Source: Eudorina sp. 2006-703-Eu-15
Lineage: Eukaryota; Chlorophyta; Chlorophyceae; Chlamydomonadales; Volvocaceae
Direction: 5' to 3'
Assembly (NCBI GenBank): GCA_003117195.1
Contig: BDSI01000165.1
Location: forward strand, 160,910-224,909
Length of the DNA stretch: 64,000 bases
The notes beneath the pieces were generated by a model. It saw nothing but the letters and a program-made list of their open reading frames with translations. It was not told the DNA's origin and made no database searches. Below are positions 22,061 through 35,496 of the stretch, one piece after another (position 1 is the stretch's first letter; every line of letters starts with the position of its first letter). The position numbers were made by a program, and so were the translations under genes.

Positions 22061-24900
22061 GCACGTTGTGGATGGCGGTCAATGACGGGGAGATGGTGCG
22101 GCTGTTCTCGGTGCCGCTGCCCAACCACCCAACCCAGGTGGGACGTGATGGGGGGCACGGACGGCATGGAGTTGAATGTTTTGTGTGGGGCCTCATGAAG
22201 TGGAAAGATGCTCTGGAGAGATCCCCCGTCCCCAGAAACTCCCCTATCCTTTTTCTCCGACTACTCCTACATTTCCTCAGGACAATTTTTCCTGTACGGT
22301 ACATGATAGTGTCGCGGGTCACCCAGTGTGGATCCCTCCGCCGCACCGGCCACCGGCCGTTTTGATGTGTGCAGTCGTACTTTCCGCACGTCCTGCTCCG
22401 CAACATGTCCATCACTGCCGACTTTGTGGGCAGCCAAGCTCCCGAGCGACAGCCGCAGCAGCAGCCGTCCGACGAGCCGGTGCCCCAGCGGCACCAGCCG
22501 CTGCCACCGGGGCTGCGGGCTCAGGGCTTCGAGCCCTGGCAGGTGGGTGGCCGCGGGGCCCACTCGGGGAGCCTGCCGTGGACTGGGGAGGATTCCCTAC
22601 TTGTTGGCGGTGTTTGTTAGGTGTGTCTGCAACCTGCGGACGATCCCATGGGGCCTCAGCGCTCTGGTACGACTGGTAGGGGGCTGCTCGGGGTTAAGAA
22701 GGGGGGTTAAGAAGGAAAATAATAACCATACCTAGAAACGAACGGGGTAGGGGGCTGCTCGGGGGCCTCGCATACGGGAGGGCTCCCCCTCCTCCCTCCT
22801 CCTCCCCGTCCTACGCCCGCGCGCACCCACCCCCCACCCCTCCACGCCGGATGGCCCTCAGGCTGCCACCCTGCTGACGGCAGACTGTGTGAGTACGATG
22901 CCCTCGGGACAGCTGCCGCCCGCCTCCAAGTGCGAGGTGATAGTGATGACAGGTGGGTTGGGGGGAGGGTGAGTTGGAGCGGGGGTGCCGTGACGTTCCG
23001 CCCCACCGTGCTCCTCCCTTTCCCTCCCTGCCGCGCCCAGGCTTGCCCGGCAGCGGCAAGACCTCGTGGGCCGTCCGCCACTGCGCCGCCCATCCCGCCA
23101 GGAGGTACTGCGTGCTGGGGCCGCAGCTGGTGCAGGAGCAGATGAGGGTGAGGTTGGAGGTGGGGGTCAGGGTCTCGAGGTTTGGCAACGCGGGGTACGA
23201 CGCCCTCCCTCCTCCTCTGTCCCTCGCTGTCCACAGCTGTCCTGCCCCCGCACCCGGCGGTTCCACTACGTGGGTAAGCCCGAGGAGGTGTTTGCGCTGG
23301 TGAGCGACACGCTGGGGCGGCTGATGGAGAGGGCACCCGCCACACCGAGGAACTACATCCTGGACCGGACACAGTGAGCGCGACTGAGGGGGCCGCTGTC
23401 GGAAGAGGGGCGGAAGAGGGCTGGGCGTAGGGGGGCGTTGCAGGCGGGGCCCAAGAGGCGAAGCCCCGCCTCCCAAAAGCGTGTTGTGTTGGAAGGACCA
23501 GCGTGTCTGTCTGGGGTCGCGGGGAGTACGATGCCTGCACCCTTGACCCCCTTATGTTGCTTCCCCCTTATGTCTGTTCCAGGTCCACCTAACACATATG
23601 GAACCGCCCCTGCGCCCATCCGGCCCTGCGGCCCTCTGCCCTCTCGTGCCTCTTACTGGCCTCCTCCGCAGCGTCACTCCCGAGGCCCGGGCGGCGGCGG
23701 TGGGGCCCTTCCGCGAGGCGGGCTTCCGCTGCGTGAGCGCCGCGGTGGTGGTGACGGAGGGCACCCTGTTCGCTCAGCAGAAGGAGGCGTTCGAGCGCGA
23801 GGGCAAGGTGGTGCCGGACGACGTGATGGCGCGGCTGAGAGGTGCGGCGCGGGGGAGGGAAGTCGGGGGAGGGAAGTCTGCGGGGGAGGCGGCGGCTGGG
23901 CTGCGGCAGGGGCTATGAAGGAGTGGGTGATGTCAAATAATGTGTGCGAGTATCTTGTAGACAGAGCATCTGTCACAACCTCCGGCCCCGCCGCCCTGCT
24001 CCCACGCATCCTCTGCCGCCTTTGTACGAGATGCGAGACGACGTGAGTGCCTCGGAGGGCCACATGATTCGGTTTATTTACCACATGACACGCGGCGGGG
24101 CCGTCCCGTTAGGTCGCGGCACGTGTGGGTTGGGCATCACGACTTTGGCGGCACAGGGGATGGCGGCAAAGGTTTAGATGCATGGGAGGTGATTCTGTAT
24201 CTGGCCCCTTCTCCGTGTCGGTGGTCCTGGGTCGCAGCGGATTTCACCCTCCCCTTGCCGGCTGAGGGCTTCGACTGCGTATTATACCCCCAGCTAGTGG
24301 GGATTGCGGCTGTAACCACGGTGGACAAACAACGGAGGGAGGCGCACACGTGGCTGCAGTGGAAACTGAAGGTACGGCAGGGTACGGCACGCGAGTGTAA
24401 GCGTGTGGGATTGAGGGTGCAGGTGGAGGGAGAAGTGTTTGGCTCAGGTGAAAGCATGGTGCGCAAGTACCGGTGTGTGGGCGCACATCAGCGCATATGG
24501 GGTTGTGTGGTATGAACGTGATGCTCGCCGCCGTTGCCCACCAGCCGTTGTGCCGCATGCGGCTTTGCGCGTGTCCTGCTGCAATAGCCTTGGCGATGCC
24601 ATTGCCACTCACCGCCGTACCACCCGTTCACCTGGTGTTACGTCAGTTGGGATCACGCCGCAGGACGGGTGCCGGCGTGCTCCCAGGTACCCTCCCTGAT
24701 GGAGGCGCCCGCGAACCTGTGGACGCGATCCATGCGGTGCCGTATCCACCGGGTGGGCGGCGCTGAGCCCCACCCCGGCTTGGCTCACATCCCCGCCCTC
24801 CATCACCCCCCAGTGCGCCCAAGTTCAGGACGAGTACGGCCACATGGACGGCGACGTGCAGCAAGGCCGTCGCCAGCCTGAGGGCGCGGGCACGCAGTGA
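20488..24900 (+). CDS. hnRNP U-like protein B, tandem paralogue lacking the C-terminal tail
   Basis: Tandem duplicate of the preceding gene. Ten exons with near-identical lengths and phases splice in frame to 517 codons plus stop: 20488-20662, 21119-21252, 21787-22137, 22375-22542, 22862-22952, 23041-23147, 23237-23373, 23672-23841, 24238-24371, 24814-24900. SPRY and P-loop domains are intact, including GLPGSGKTSW and NYILDRT, so it looks translatable rather than decayed. Exons 3-8 are almost identical to copy A, while exons 2 and 9 have diverged more. The last exon matches copy A for about 70 bases (CAQVQDEYGHMDGDVQQ) and then runs into unrelated sequence with an early stop, so the Gln/Pro- and Met/Gly-rich tail is absent. 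It probably keeps the kinase-like and SPRY functions without the low-complexity tail (inference). Confidence 0.8.
20982..21105. repeat. 23-bp tandem repeat in intron 1 of copy B
   Basis: Five full copies and one partial copy of a TGACCCGATCTGGGTCGCC-type unit (23 bp), almost perfect. It ends just before the acceptor of exon 2 and is absent from the matching intron of copy A. The unit contains the imperfect palindrome GACCCGATCTGGGTC. Confidence 0.93.
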
Positions 24901-26383
24901 GGGCCAGGGCATGAAGCGGAAGTGAATACGGTCGATGGATTCCCAGATGTTGGACTGGTACCCAGTCCCAAGATCCGTATCAGTCTGGTGTGTAAACGAA
25001 TGGCAATCGAGCCGTAAGCCCGCGACTGTCATGCGTTGAGCGTCTGCCGAGCGCACTTCAGTTGTAGGGACCCAGCTGACCTGCCAGGCCTTTCGGACCT
25101 ATGGCGCATCCGCCTTGCTAGGGGGAGCTGTAGGCCTCAGCAAAGCACCCAACCCAAGCAGGCGACCCATAAACATCACGAGAATGGTCAGTTGCGTGCG
25201 TCATTGAGGGCGAGCTCCAGGTATTATATATGCTGACCTAGTCACGTTTGGATGTCTTATCTATGAGAACGGATCTCATCGCAGCTGTCAGTCACCGGAC
25301 GTCCAGTGCATGCTTAGTCCGCCAAACACGCCGCGTGTGGTGCAATATTACGTGTCCAGGGGCAAGCACGGGCTCGCGTTGCCGTGCTTAATTTTGCTTT
25401 TTTTAGCGCCTCGCATACCCGCGTGTGCAAGAGCAATCAAAAGGTTGATGCCTACCTTGCTGTTGCGAAAATTCTTAGTGGACTCCCGAGTGGTATGGTG
25501 GTTGTTTGCATGTTATGCAACCAACCTTTACAAGACACCTGGGTAACGGTCGAACGTGTGTGCTGCAGCCTGCGTGCCACCGCAGCCCTCCACATTGTCA
25601 GTACCCGGCAGCGCCTGACCCTAGGGGGCGCAGAATCAAGACCTCCCCCATCTTCGTAACGCCCAATCGCTCCTTGGATGCCGTTTCACGTAATAACGGC
25701 TCCCTAAAAATATGGCCGGCCGAACCGCCTCTCAGGGTCAAGTTGTCAAGCCGAATTCCGCCCAGGCGCGCTCCAAGCTACACGCTAAGCCGACCGCTTG
25801 CACACACATTCACTTTCCTGATGTGCGCACTACGCGGTTGTCCAACTTGCTACGGTAACACGCCGCACGCCCCCATCCTAAGAAGAGCCGATGTAATGCG
25901 GCTACGGCTACCACATGGGAAGACACCGTCGTCAAGCCGTGCAAGACGCGACCAAGCGCACGCGCGCAATCCACGCTCCCGTAGCCCGCCTACTCACATG
26001 CTCCCAACTCTCGGTGGACCAGCTCTCGTCCCTCCGTCCAAAGGCAAACGCCGGTCACGGCCAGGAAGGGCGGTCCCACCAGCGGGCGGGGAGACCGGAG
26101 GGCGTCCGAACGCTATTCAGCAGTGCACATGTTCCACGAACCTGAACAACTCCAATGCAGCTCTCGCGCCCCGTAACCGCTTTTTTAGGGCTACCCTCGG
26201 CGGACAAAGCCGACGGGAAACCACCCGCGGAGTTCCTGCCATCAGCATTGAAAGCGCCGCGGCCCATGGGCACCCATCGGCTGATTGCCTCCTCAAACCG
26301 CCTGCGATGCGTGCCGCTAGACTGCTGGAGCGCCCATCGCCACCACAGCAGGACCAATAGCCGCTATCGGCTGAAATTGTCGT
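24901..26383. other. Intergenic, no gene recognised
   Basis: Lies between the 3' end of hnRNP U-like copy B and the 3' end of ATP1, which converge. GC content is lower than in the genes. The open frames present are short and lack motifs. Confidence 0.45.
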
Positions 26384-29300
26384 TTACAGCGGCAGGTTCG
26401 ACATCTGCTGGGCCAGGTGGGCGTTGATCTCCGGCGTGATCTTGCCCTTGGCCTTCAGGACCTTGAAGATCCGCGGGTCCACGTGCTTCAGGATGACATC
26501 CTCGGTGGACGTGATCTTGTTGACCGGCACCTTGTCCAGGTAGCCCTTGGTGGCAGCGTAGACCACCACGGTCTGAAGGATTAAACAGGACGAGCGGACC
26601 AGGAGATATGTCACTGCTATGCTGAGGGAAACGTGCGTGGGTGGTGGCTGAAAACCGGATTGTTGCGCCAGGATGTGTGCCGTCGTGTGTGTAACAAGGA
26701 TCGGCTCTGAACCCATCGCATCAGTTCAGTGACGTATCCCCTTAAACCGCTGCTTGGCCGCAAATACATCTTCCCGCCACGCGCGGCATCGGCGCAGGTA
26801 ATAAAAGCCGATATCACAATGCAATGCCCATGCAAACCCACTACTGCTGCCCTGCTTCCCCGTGAACAGTCGAACTCGTACGTACAGGCCACGGCTGCGG
26901 CCACGCGCGAACAGCCCCCACGGACCTGCTGCTCAATCGGCATCGGGTTGAACTGGCGCTGCTTCAGCACCTCCGTCAGGCGGGCACCGCGCTCCAGCAC
27001 GTACTGCGTGGCGGCATCCAGGTCCGAGCCGAACTGGGCGAAGGCGGCCACCTCACGGTACTGTGCCAGCTCCAGCTTCAGGGTACCAGCGACCTGGCGG
27101 AAGCGAAGGACGCAACGGATTTAGGTGTAGGTTCAGTATGTAATGATTCATGCGGCAAAACCCCTGAAGCGCGGTGATCTTCATGAATGCAATCCATCCC
27201 TTTACTCCGATGCAGGTCGTGCGCGAGCACGTACGGTTGTGACTGCGTCAAGACGTACCCGACATAACCTATGACAACATTGTTAAGAACTCCAGAAGAA
27301 CCCCCAATGCAGAAAATTGCAACGTCTTCAATGGATGCTCCCATTCAAGCTTCGTTGCGAGAGACCGCATGCTACAGCGGCTGGTGAACTGTCAGCTGTA
27401 CACGGCTGCTGCCGGTAATTTTTAATTTCTCCTCGGTTCAATCCCTTCCATTTGCCGAAGATGTATCCAACAGCCGCACTGCATACTGTTCACATACCTG
27501 CTTCATGCCCGGGAACTGAGCGGCGGAGCCGACGCGGGACACCGACAGACCGACGTTCAGGGCCGGGCGGATACCCTTGTAGAACAGCTCAGTCTCCAGG
27601 AAGATCTGGCCGTCAGTGATGGAAATCACGTTGGTGGCGATGTAGGCCGACACGTCACCTGCAGTTGAACACGCCCGAACAATCAGTCCGCATTCCCGCC
27701 AAAATCCTGGCTCCCAATGCCGCAGACATGATGTTTCACGAGTGACCCAGAAAATAAGCCTGTTTTACCCACGTCCCTATTCCCCGTCTCTCGCCTTCAC
27801 ACGCCTTATAATGCAACAGTCCAAGAGGATGTGCACTGGTGGATGCCTTCATTGCGGTTTCTCAACCATGCCTTATAAAAGCCTAGCATATCAGCACTTC
27901 CCCAGTCAACGAAGTCCTGGTTGGCAGCCTGGGCACGCTAGTCTTCTCACCGGCCTGGGTCTCAATGACCGGGAAGGCCGTCAGCGAGCCGCCGCCCATG
28001 GCCGCCGACATCTTGGCGGCGCGCTCCAGCAGACGCGAATGCAGGTAGAACACATCACCCGGGAAGGCCTCACGACCGGGCGGGCGGCGCAGCAGCAGCG
28101 ACATCTGACGGTAAGCAACGGACTGCTTCGACAGATCGTCGTAAATGATGACCGCGTGCTTGCCGTTGTCGCGGAAGTACTCCGCCATAGCGCAGCCCGA
28201 ATACGGCGCCAAGAACTGCAGCGGGGCGGCGTCCGAGGCCGTAGCTGACACGATGATCGTGTACTTCAGGGCGCCGGTCTGACCGAACAGCTTGACGAGC
28301 TGCGCCACGGTCGAGCGCTTCTGGCCAATGGCCACGTAGATGCAATACACGCGGTTCTTGCGGCCGGTGATGCCGTTCAAGTAGTTCTGGTGCAGAATGC
28401 AATCCACCGCAATGGCGGTCTTGCCGGTCTGGCGATCGCCAATGATCAGCTCACGCTGGCCGCGGCCAATCGGCACCAGGGCATCGACCGCCTTGACGCC
28501 CGTGTACAGCGGCTCGCGCACCGACTGACGCGCAATGATACCTGTGCGTGAAGAGGTCGCATCAGGTGTTATATGATCCTGATCGTGGTGGTGTCGTTAT
28601 GTCTAATTCATGAGCGTTCAGGATTTCCGTTGTGCCCAGCGCAGAGCTCATTCTTGGAAAGGTGAGGCCCCCCAAACCATGGGCCCTTCCAAACATCAGG
28701 ATAATCGACTCGTGTGTTCACATCTGATCACCGTAGTCATCCGCTTCCTTCCTATCCCGCCCAGCAAAGCTCACCCGGCGCCTTAATCTCCACCAGGGAA
28801 GACTTCACGTTAGTGAGGGGACCCTTGCCGTCGATGGGCTGGCCCAGCGCGTCCACCACGCGGCCCAAGGTACCCGGGCCGACCGGGACGTTTACGATCT
28901 GGCCCGTGCGATACACCAGATCGCCCTGGTGAATCAGCGAATCATTACCGAACACGACAACACCAACGTGGTCTGCCTGAAGGTTCAGGGCCATGCCCTT
29001 CACGCCACTGTCGAAGCACACCAGCTCACCGGCCTGCAAATCAGCGAGTAGTCATTTGTTATTATCCATAAGCGTCAAATGAAAAAGTGCGAATCCCTAA
29101 ACGCCGCTTCCTGCGCGTGATTGAAAGCGACCGCTAGGCAAACCGATCTCACCTGCACGCTCTTCAGGCCGTAAATGCGGGCAATACCGTCCCCAACGGA
29201 CAGCACACGGCCCAGGTGAATGACCGGCGGCTGGTACTGCTTCTCCCATTCCTTGACGGCAGGGATGAGCTTCTCAGACACATGGTTAATCAGGTACTTG

Positions 29301-29738
29301 CTGGTGAACTTCGGCTTGCGCAACTCATCCAGCGCCTTGGCATCAGCAGCAAACGCGCGGCTGATGCGAAGGATGGCCTGCGACACCCATTAGGTCGATT
29401 GCTTCCGGCACTGTTTTGCAACTTTCATGTGCGTCAAACCAGCCCGCTTTACGATGTTTATACCTGCTCAGCACGCTTGGAAAGCGTAAAGGCGCCCTCC
29501 TGAGCCAGCAGGCTGCGAACAACACATAGCCGGCACGTGAAATGATTGAAGGCAACCACGTCGCAGACCAGCCCTAACCTTTCCAGTCGACCTACCTGGC
29601 AGCCGGCGCTGAGCCCAGCTGCAGCACGCCTGCAAGGCGGGAACGATGGTCGCCCGAGTCACGACACTAGGCGGCCAAAAACTCCATGACGGTGCGAGAC
29701 TTACCCGCGCGCACGAACGACAGCGCGGAGTTCCTCAT
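26384..29738 (-). CDS. ATP1: Mitochondrial ATP synthase F1 subunit alpha
   Basis: Nuclear-encoded alpha subunit of the F1 catalytic head; binds non-catalytic nucleotide and forms the alpha3beta3 ring in the mitochondrial matrix. Nine exons in coding order: 29738-29705, 29629-29596, 29512-29464, 29377-29153, 29033-28775, 28541-27951, 27658-27498, 27093-26926, 26572-26384. Lengths sum to 1,710 nt, giving 569 residues in one frame. The first two exons are tiny (34 nt each) and encode a presequence starting [12 protein letters not shown]. Motifs: [10 protein letters not shown], Walker [19 protein letters not shown] (Walker B), [15 protein letters not shown], and the alpha/beta signature [17 protein letters not shown] in the seventh exon. 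Length and end (SNLPL) match algal alpha subunits. All nine exons were derived by hand, and the joint frame supports them. Nuclear location fits chlorophycean algae, which lack mitochondrial atp1. Confidence 0.97.
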
Positions 29739-32700
29739 GGTTCCGCTTTGAAGACCAAGTATGGATTCAGCCTCTCCTGAAGAAAGAACATTGCAGAGGT
29801 TGGCGCTTCCATCAAAGCTCTCGGCGATACGCGAGACCTCTAGCAGCCGGCAGCCGAATCTTCACAGTCAATTAGTTCTGATCGTATCTTTATGCACTGA
29901 TCTATCATGCATAACATGCGGTGCTCCTTTCCGATTGTACCTGCTGAATAGGGAGTCCGCCCAGGCCGATCACACTCGACCTAACACAAGTAGGCCCGTT
30001 GCCCTAGGCGGAACCTTGATGCAACTGCACTGTCCCCCTGCGCAAGACCGACAAAACAGATGTGCCGTGAGTTGTGCCAATGTCGGAGTCCCAGGTCCGC
30101 CGTACAGCTCCAGGGCGGCCTTCATTGCTTTGCTTTAATCAACGCAACACTTACCCGGAAAACCGCAGGAATAGCATCGTCATCATGAATGCATTGAGTG
30201 GATGCGGATGCCAGTTACCCTTTCTACCGGACGGTTGCTCCTGAGTTCATCCATTTCCATTTATCCACATGCAGGGGATGTTGGCACATTTGCCATGCTT
30301 AGGATCAATAACCTGATGATACCTTGCTGAACCCGAAACGCCGCGTGCGGTGACACCCTGCTGAACTGGTAATTAAGTGATCGTGATGTCATTGATTTAC
30401 TATAGTAAGTGCCCTCTTGATTACCAAAGCACCTAGTAACTACAACAGGGACCCGCGGGTCTAGCGCATGTCCGGCAGGGGGCTGGATGACGTCGCTACC
30501 GTCTGCCCTAGCGTTCGAGGCGAAATGCCGACGTTGCACATCACCAGGCGAGGCACGGCGAGCCCTGACGACACGCGGTCTTGCACATGGGATTTCCTTG
30601 GGCCTCAAAATGAGACAGCTGCAGCGGAGCCCCCGGCCGTGACACACCAGGAAGGTCCACGAGCGAATAAGGGGTCGCGGTTATGCAGTGTGTGGTGAGG
30701 AGGCTGAGGCTGTCACCGATTACCCGCGGGATCTATTGCATCATAATTTTTACAACAAAAACGTAGGAGTGCGGGGGATGCAGAAAAAGTTCGACGCATC
30801 CTCGACCGTCCAGCACGTCCAATGATTGCCAGTGTATAAGGTCGAATATTCCAGCGTTCCAGCGGTTCAGTGTCGTGAGTGTAGGTGAGTCATCTGGTCT
30901 GTAGTGAGCGAGGTACGGCGAGCTACCGTACACGGCCCCCATCCTCCCATATGCCCGCAGCGGCAATATCCTGCGGCAATGGCGTTGAGGCTCCGTGGCG
31001 CGCGATGGTATGCACAACTACTGATGGCATGCACAACGACTCAATAGAAACAGCTGCAGCGGCGGCTGCAGACTGTGAGTCGTTATGCCACCTAAACCCT
31101 TCCGCGCCAGAGTCGAACGTAATTGTACATTTCATCGCGCGCCACGAAGCCTCAACGCTGTAGCCATGTAGCCATGTAGCCATGTACTGCATTTCCTTTG
31201 CAAGCAGGCCGATTCCCGGTCCCCTCCGCGCCACGTGATTCGGCGGGTCTGGTGCGGTTTCCAGGAGAGGCGATCCTGGCGCACTAGCAACCTGGTGTGT
31301 TGGCCGGTATGGCTGCACGACCCCCGCACCGGATGGTGGTCAGGTGGTGGATGGGTGCGCAGTCCTTGGTAGAGGTTGGTGAGCTGAGGCGCCTACGCGC
31401 TATCTGGGCCCGGTGGAACGCCCGGTCGGGACTAGGGGTGCACCGTGTATCGGTTGCGTGAAACAGGCAGACACATGGGTTATCAAACTCCCGAACAGCT
31501 GCCGCCCCTGCATGATGTACATCCCTGTTCTGTCCATCCGTCCGCGCAAGTGACGGAGGACTTCGGGCTCTTCGGCGATTGTGCCGTACTTCCTATCATT
31601 TCCCGACGCCTCTATCTGTGTGTGTGGGGGGGGAGGGATGGGGACGACGCGCCTGTGAAGTGAGCTCGTTTGCTTCTGAACCAGCCAATTCCTGAGAGTA
31701 ACCGGCTCAGTTTTTTCATAGGAACGCGGTCACAAGCATAATTGCGACCGTGCTCGGCTTTATCCACCTATCCCTTTGGTAGTGTTGCCCCGCCGTGCGC
31801 CTCTGCTTGCAAAGGTGACTGCCTTTGTGGGGTTATGTAATGTAACCGGTACAAGGTGGACCCGTATCCCGACCGGGTGTCCCAACGGGCCGGGGGTTAT
31901 GGCCCTCTGTTTTTTGTTCGCAGCGTTGAGGTGTGGGGATTCGTTGCCGCCTTGTCGGTGGGGCCTGCTGGGGCTTGCCCTGGTATGCACCGTTGATTCC
32001 TTTTCGCGGTCCGCTGTAATGTTCATTCATTTATTCAAGCTTGTTCTACTGCTCCGGGGTACCTGCTGTTGCACTATACTGGTGTTTGCCGTACTGGTCT
32101 GTACCGTGGTAATTTAACATTCTTCGACACACCACGCTGGCTGTTCTTTCGGTTACTTGGACCGGCTGGAGTTACGCAACGTCGCGCTGGCGCTCGGCGT
32201 TCGAACGGACGTCGTCTTGATACTGACTATGGGGGACCTGTCATCATCGCCATCGGTTTCTCATCTCGCGGCTCAGTTTTCTCATGCACTCACACGCACA
32301 CGCATGCGTTCGGGCGGGTTCCTCGCTTCACACACGCATGCACGAGGACGGCGAGCACGGCAAGGCTTAGTCAGGGGGCCATTTCATCAGGAAGGACGAC
32401 TCTCCTGTTATGCGAAAGTAACCATCTTCCCCCAGCCCTGCGCTGCGGGACGGACCCAGGGCAGATGGACCGCTGGACGCCCTCGTCACTAGCCCGTGCC
32501 GAGCTCCGGAACCGTCGTCAATGCCAGTCTCGCCTCGCGGTGTATCTCCCTGACGCATGTTGGCCCTCCTGGACCTCGGACGCTCGGAGCTTGTGGTTGG
32601 GCTCTGGCGTGGCCAAACTAGCCCGGTGGAGGTAATATCGTAAAACACTGCTGTGAGTTGCGGCCTCATCCGGTTGGGCAGTTAAGGCCGCACCCCGGGT

Positions 32701-34429
32701 CCTAATCGTGTCGGCCTCCCCGGCCTCCCCACACATCAACCGCATCAACCGTGCGTCCCCTATCACGTCCGCGACCCGCTGCACTGCTTCACGCTACCAC
32801 GGGCTTCGCGCCCTCACTGGTAGCTGCTTGCGTGGAAGGGATCGCGGGCGCGTCGCAATCCACCAGCCTTTAAGCAGGCATCACGACCGCTGTTCGGTAC
32901 CATTCATCCACACTCCGTCAGATCGTCACCTTACAACTGTTTAGATAACTTGTTTTTACAGCCTCAAGTAATTTTATCCACAACCAAATTACTCAAAAGG
33001 GACGACGTCGATATTTGGTGTGGCTCACATTGCCTGCAGTATGGGGGGCCTGCTTGTCAAGAAGTCGGACCCTAACGGACCGATGGTATGTCGGAATACT
33101 AGAAGGCTAGACACTTTCCAGCCGCATATGACATGACGGTCCTCGAAATTCGCGGCAAGTATGTGACCTTGGATCTTGCATTCTTTACATTAGATAAATG
33201 CCTATTGTTATATTTTTTCTCTTCCTTAGCCGCCGGCTGGTGACATGGGGCTGGTCAGGTTGGTGAGGTGACAAGCCAGTGTAGTAAAAGGGACAAAATG
33301 AACTTTGAACCGACAAGCGGTATGACTTCGGCATACAAGCCCTTACAAGCTCGTTTGTACGAGCGTGCAGTAGTAACATGGTTTTAAATTACCTTAACAA
33401 ACACCTATCCCCTTGGATAGCATAATTACATATATTATACGTAACCACCGTCATCACTGCACTTGCATTCGGGCCAGGTCCTGTCTTCTGAATCCTTCTG
33501 AATGCCCTCGAAACCAAACCAAAGTTTCTGGGATAGTCCCAACCAGTTGGCGTCACCTCGGCCGCTGCAGAACGAAGTTTTCGTCAAGAGTAGCTGCCTG
33601 CGCACATCAGCGTGAGAACTTAACCTGCCGTTGATCGCTTGCAGCCAAGTCATATCTATCCGTTTCGTACTGTATACTATACTCAAGACTCGCTGCAGGG
33701 GTTCATGACTCCTCCTTGACTGACATGGCGCAAGCACTCAAAGGTGAGGGCTGGTGGGGCTGGTTTATGGATTGGGCGCACGTAACATGCAAGGTCGAGT
33801 ACCATGGTCTGCTCTACATAGGCCAGATATGACGGGCGTGATAATCATGGCAAAGTCCGAAGCCCTGGCCGACAGGAGGTTCGCTGTTTGTGAGTGGCAT
33901 TCGCAAAGGTGCTGGTTGATGATTGCGCTTTGCTCTTGGTCTGTCCGGAGCTGCAGTCTTGGTTAGTCTGACGTGATACCTTGAAATGTATGCCTATGGC
34001 CGCTTGTTCCACAACACGTGGCATGGCGGGGATAGCGCGATGCTGTGCTCCGCTGTGTCTTCGCGTTTCCACCCGGTGAAAGTCCCTGCCATAATACGAT
34101 CCTATACGATTTATCCCGCTCACTCAGGTGTATGCGGCGCCTCCAAAGGTATCTCCAACGTCATCCAAGCAAAGGGATGCATCTCCAAGGCCATTTCCAA
34201 GAACAACTCATCCGGCAACATCGATCAAGGACATCTCACGGCAATGTCAATCAAAGACTGCATCATCGATCGGATACATTTCAATGGCTTCTCTACATGG
34301 ATCTTACCGGAATACATGCAAGCCACCTGGGGAAGCGACAGCTGCACGCAATTGCGAACAAAACTCCTGGAAAGCTGTGACGGGGGCCACTGCCCCGCAG
34401 GCCCCGCTGGAGCACTGAGGCGCTGACTG
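29739..34429. other. Long gene-poor stretch, no gene recognised
   Basis: About 4.7 kb of mixed composition upstream of ATP1. The ATP1 promoter should lie just above 29,738 but no clear motif was found. Short items only: three tandem copies of an 8-bp GTAGCCAT unit near 31161-31190, and a GT/TT-rich stretch with a hydrophobic open frame at 31776-32117 that matches no family I know. Other frames are short and scattered. Confidence 0.4.
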
Positions 34430-34760
34430 CGTCGAAGCTGTACCGCTGGAGGGCTCGCTGGTATCGGAGGTGGACCGCTGGACGGTTGGCTGGCGTCGGA
34501 GCTGAACCGCTGGAGGGGGGCTGGCTGGCGTCGGAGCTGGACCGCCGGCTGGACGGCGGCGTTTGAAGACGAGTGTCGCGAAGACTTGCTGGCGTCGGAG
34601 CTGGACCGGTGGAGGGCCAGCTTGCGTCGGGGCGGGACCGCTGTAGGGCGGCTGGCTGGCTTCAGAGATGGACCGCTGGACGGCTTCGTTCGAAGAGGGG
34701 CATCGTAAAGACTTGCTGGCGTCGGAGCCGGACCGCTGGAGGGCTATGGTCGGGTTAAAG
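34430..34760. repeat. Degenerate minisatellite with GGACCGCTGGAGGG core
   Basis: About eight diverged copies of a CGGAGCTGGACCGCTGGAGGG-like core at irregular 30-60 bp spacing, including two longer related blocks with GAAGACTTGCTGGCGTC / TAAAGACTTGCTGGCGTC. A frame encoding repeated LLASE.DRWRA motifs crosses part of it. No gene context. Confidence 0.7.
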
Positions 34761-35036
34761 GACCCATTCAAGGCCTTGAGGTCTGACTACGGCGCAGCCA
34801 CGCGTCGCGGCAACGCATGCATCGCGGCCGGGCGGTGCTTACCAGCGGTTGGGGCCACGTGCGCCCCTACCGTACTTGTCTCTGCATGATGATGTTCCGT
34901 ACGTAGGCCACCTAGCTTGGCTGCAAGGCCCCCTTCCGCGTTTCTGAACTTGGCCCACCTTGTTCCGGTCGTTGATTATGTTTCGCTGACACCCTCGTTT
35001 GCCCCCTCGACTTCCCTTTACTTGGCTCGGTCGAAT

Positions 35037-35107
35037 CGGTCGGGGCGGGGCGGGTCGGGCGGGTCAGGGTGGGCTGGGCTGGGCGGGCGGGTCGGGGCGG
35101 GCTGGGG
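35037..35107 (+). repeat. G-rich GGGCGGGT/GGGCTGGG repeat block
   Basis: More than ten G runs of three or more on the + strand within about 70 bp, an obvious G-quadruplex candidate. No gene is attached to it. Confidence 0.75.
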
Positions 35108-35470
35108 ATAATACCTAGGGGTGGCTTGGTTGGGGCGGGCTGGGCCTATGCGCGGCCGAGATGGGGCGGGCTGAGGACAGGGGTCGATCTGTTGCCTGTG
35201 TCCTAGATGGCCGCCCCCACGTGTTTGTGGACGGCTGGTTGAACCCCTTCGCGGGGTCTGCGGCCTCCGCCCTGCCCTGCCCCTGCCTCCCCCGCCTCCC
35301 TCTCCTCCTGCACCTGCCCCTCCCCCCGGTGCAGGGCAGGGCGACGTCATGGCAGCAGCCGGGTCCATCTCCCGCGCCGCTGCTGAGTGTTACTGGAAGG
35401 ATTGCCCTCCTCGCTGAGGGAGACCCTGGACAAGGTGGTGCCGATCGGAAATCAAGGTGGTGAGGCGGCA

Positions 35471-35496
35471 CCTCGCCAGCTCGCTAGCTGGCGAGG
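35471..35496. repeat. Perfect 11-bp inverted repeat (hairpin)
   Basis: CCTCGCCAGCT and AGCTGGCGAGG flank a 4-base loop. It is not followed by a T run, and eukaryotic context makes a bacterial-type terminator unlikely. Confidence 0.8.

Noticed and set aside
31776..32117. Hydrophobic 113-codon frame as a membrane protein gene
   Set aside because: Single frame in GT-rich DNA with no homology I recognise, no intron structure and no neighbour support.
35471..35496. Rho-independent terminator
   Set aside because: A perfect hairpin but no T run, and bacterial terminators are not expected here.
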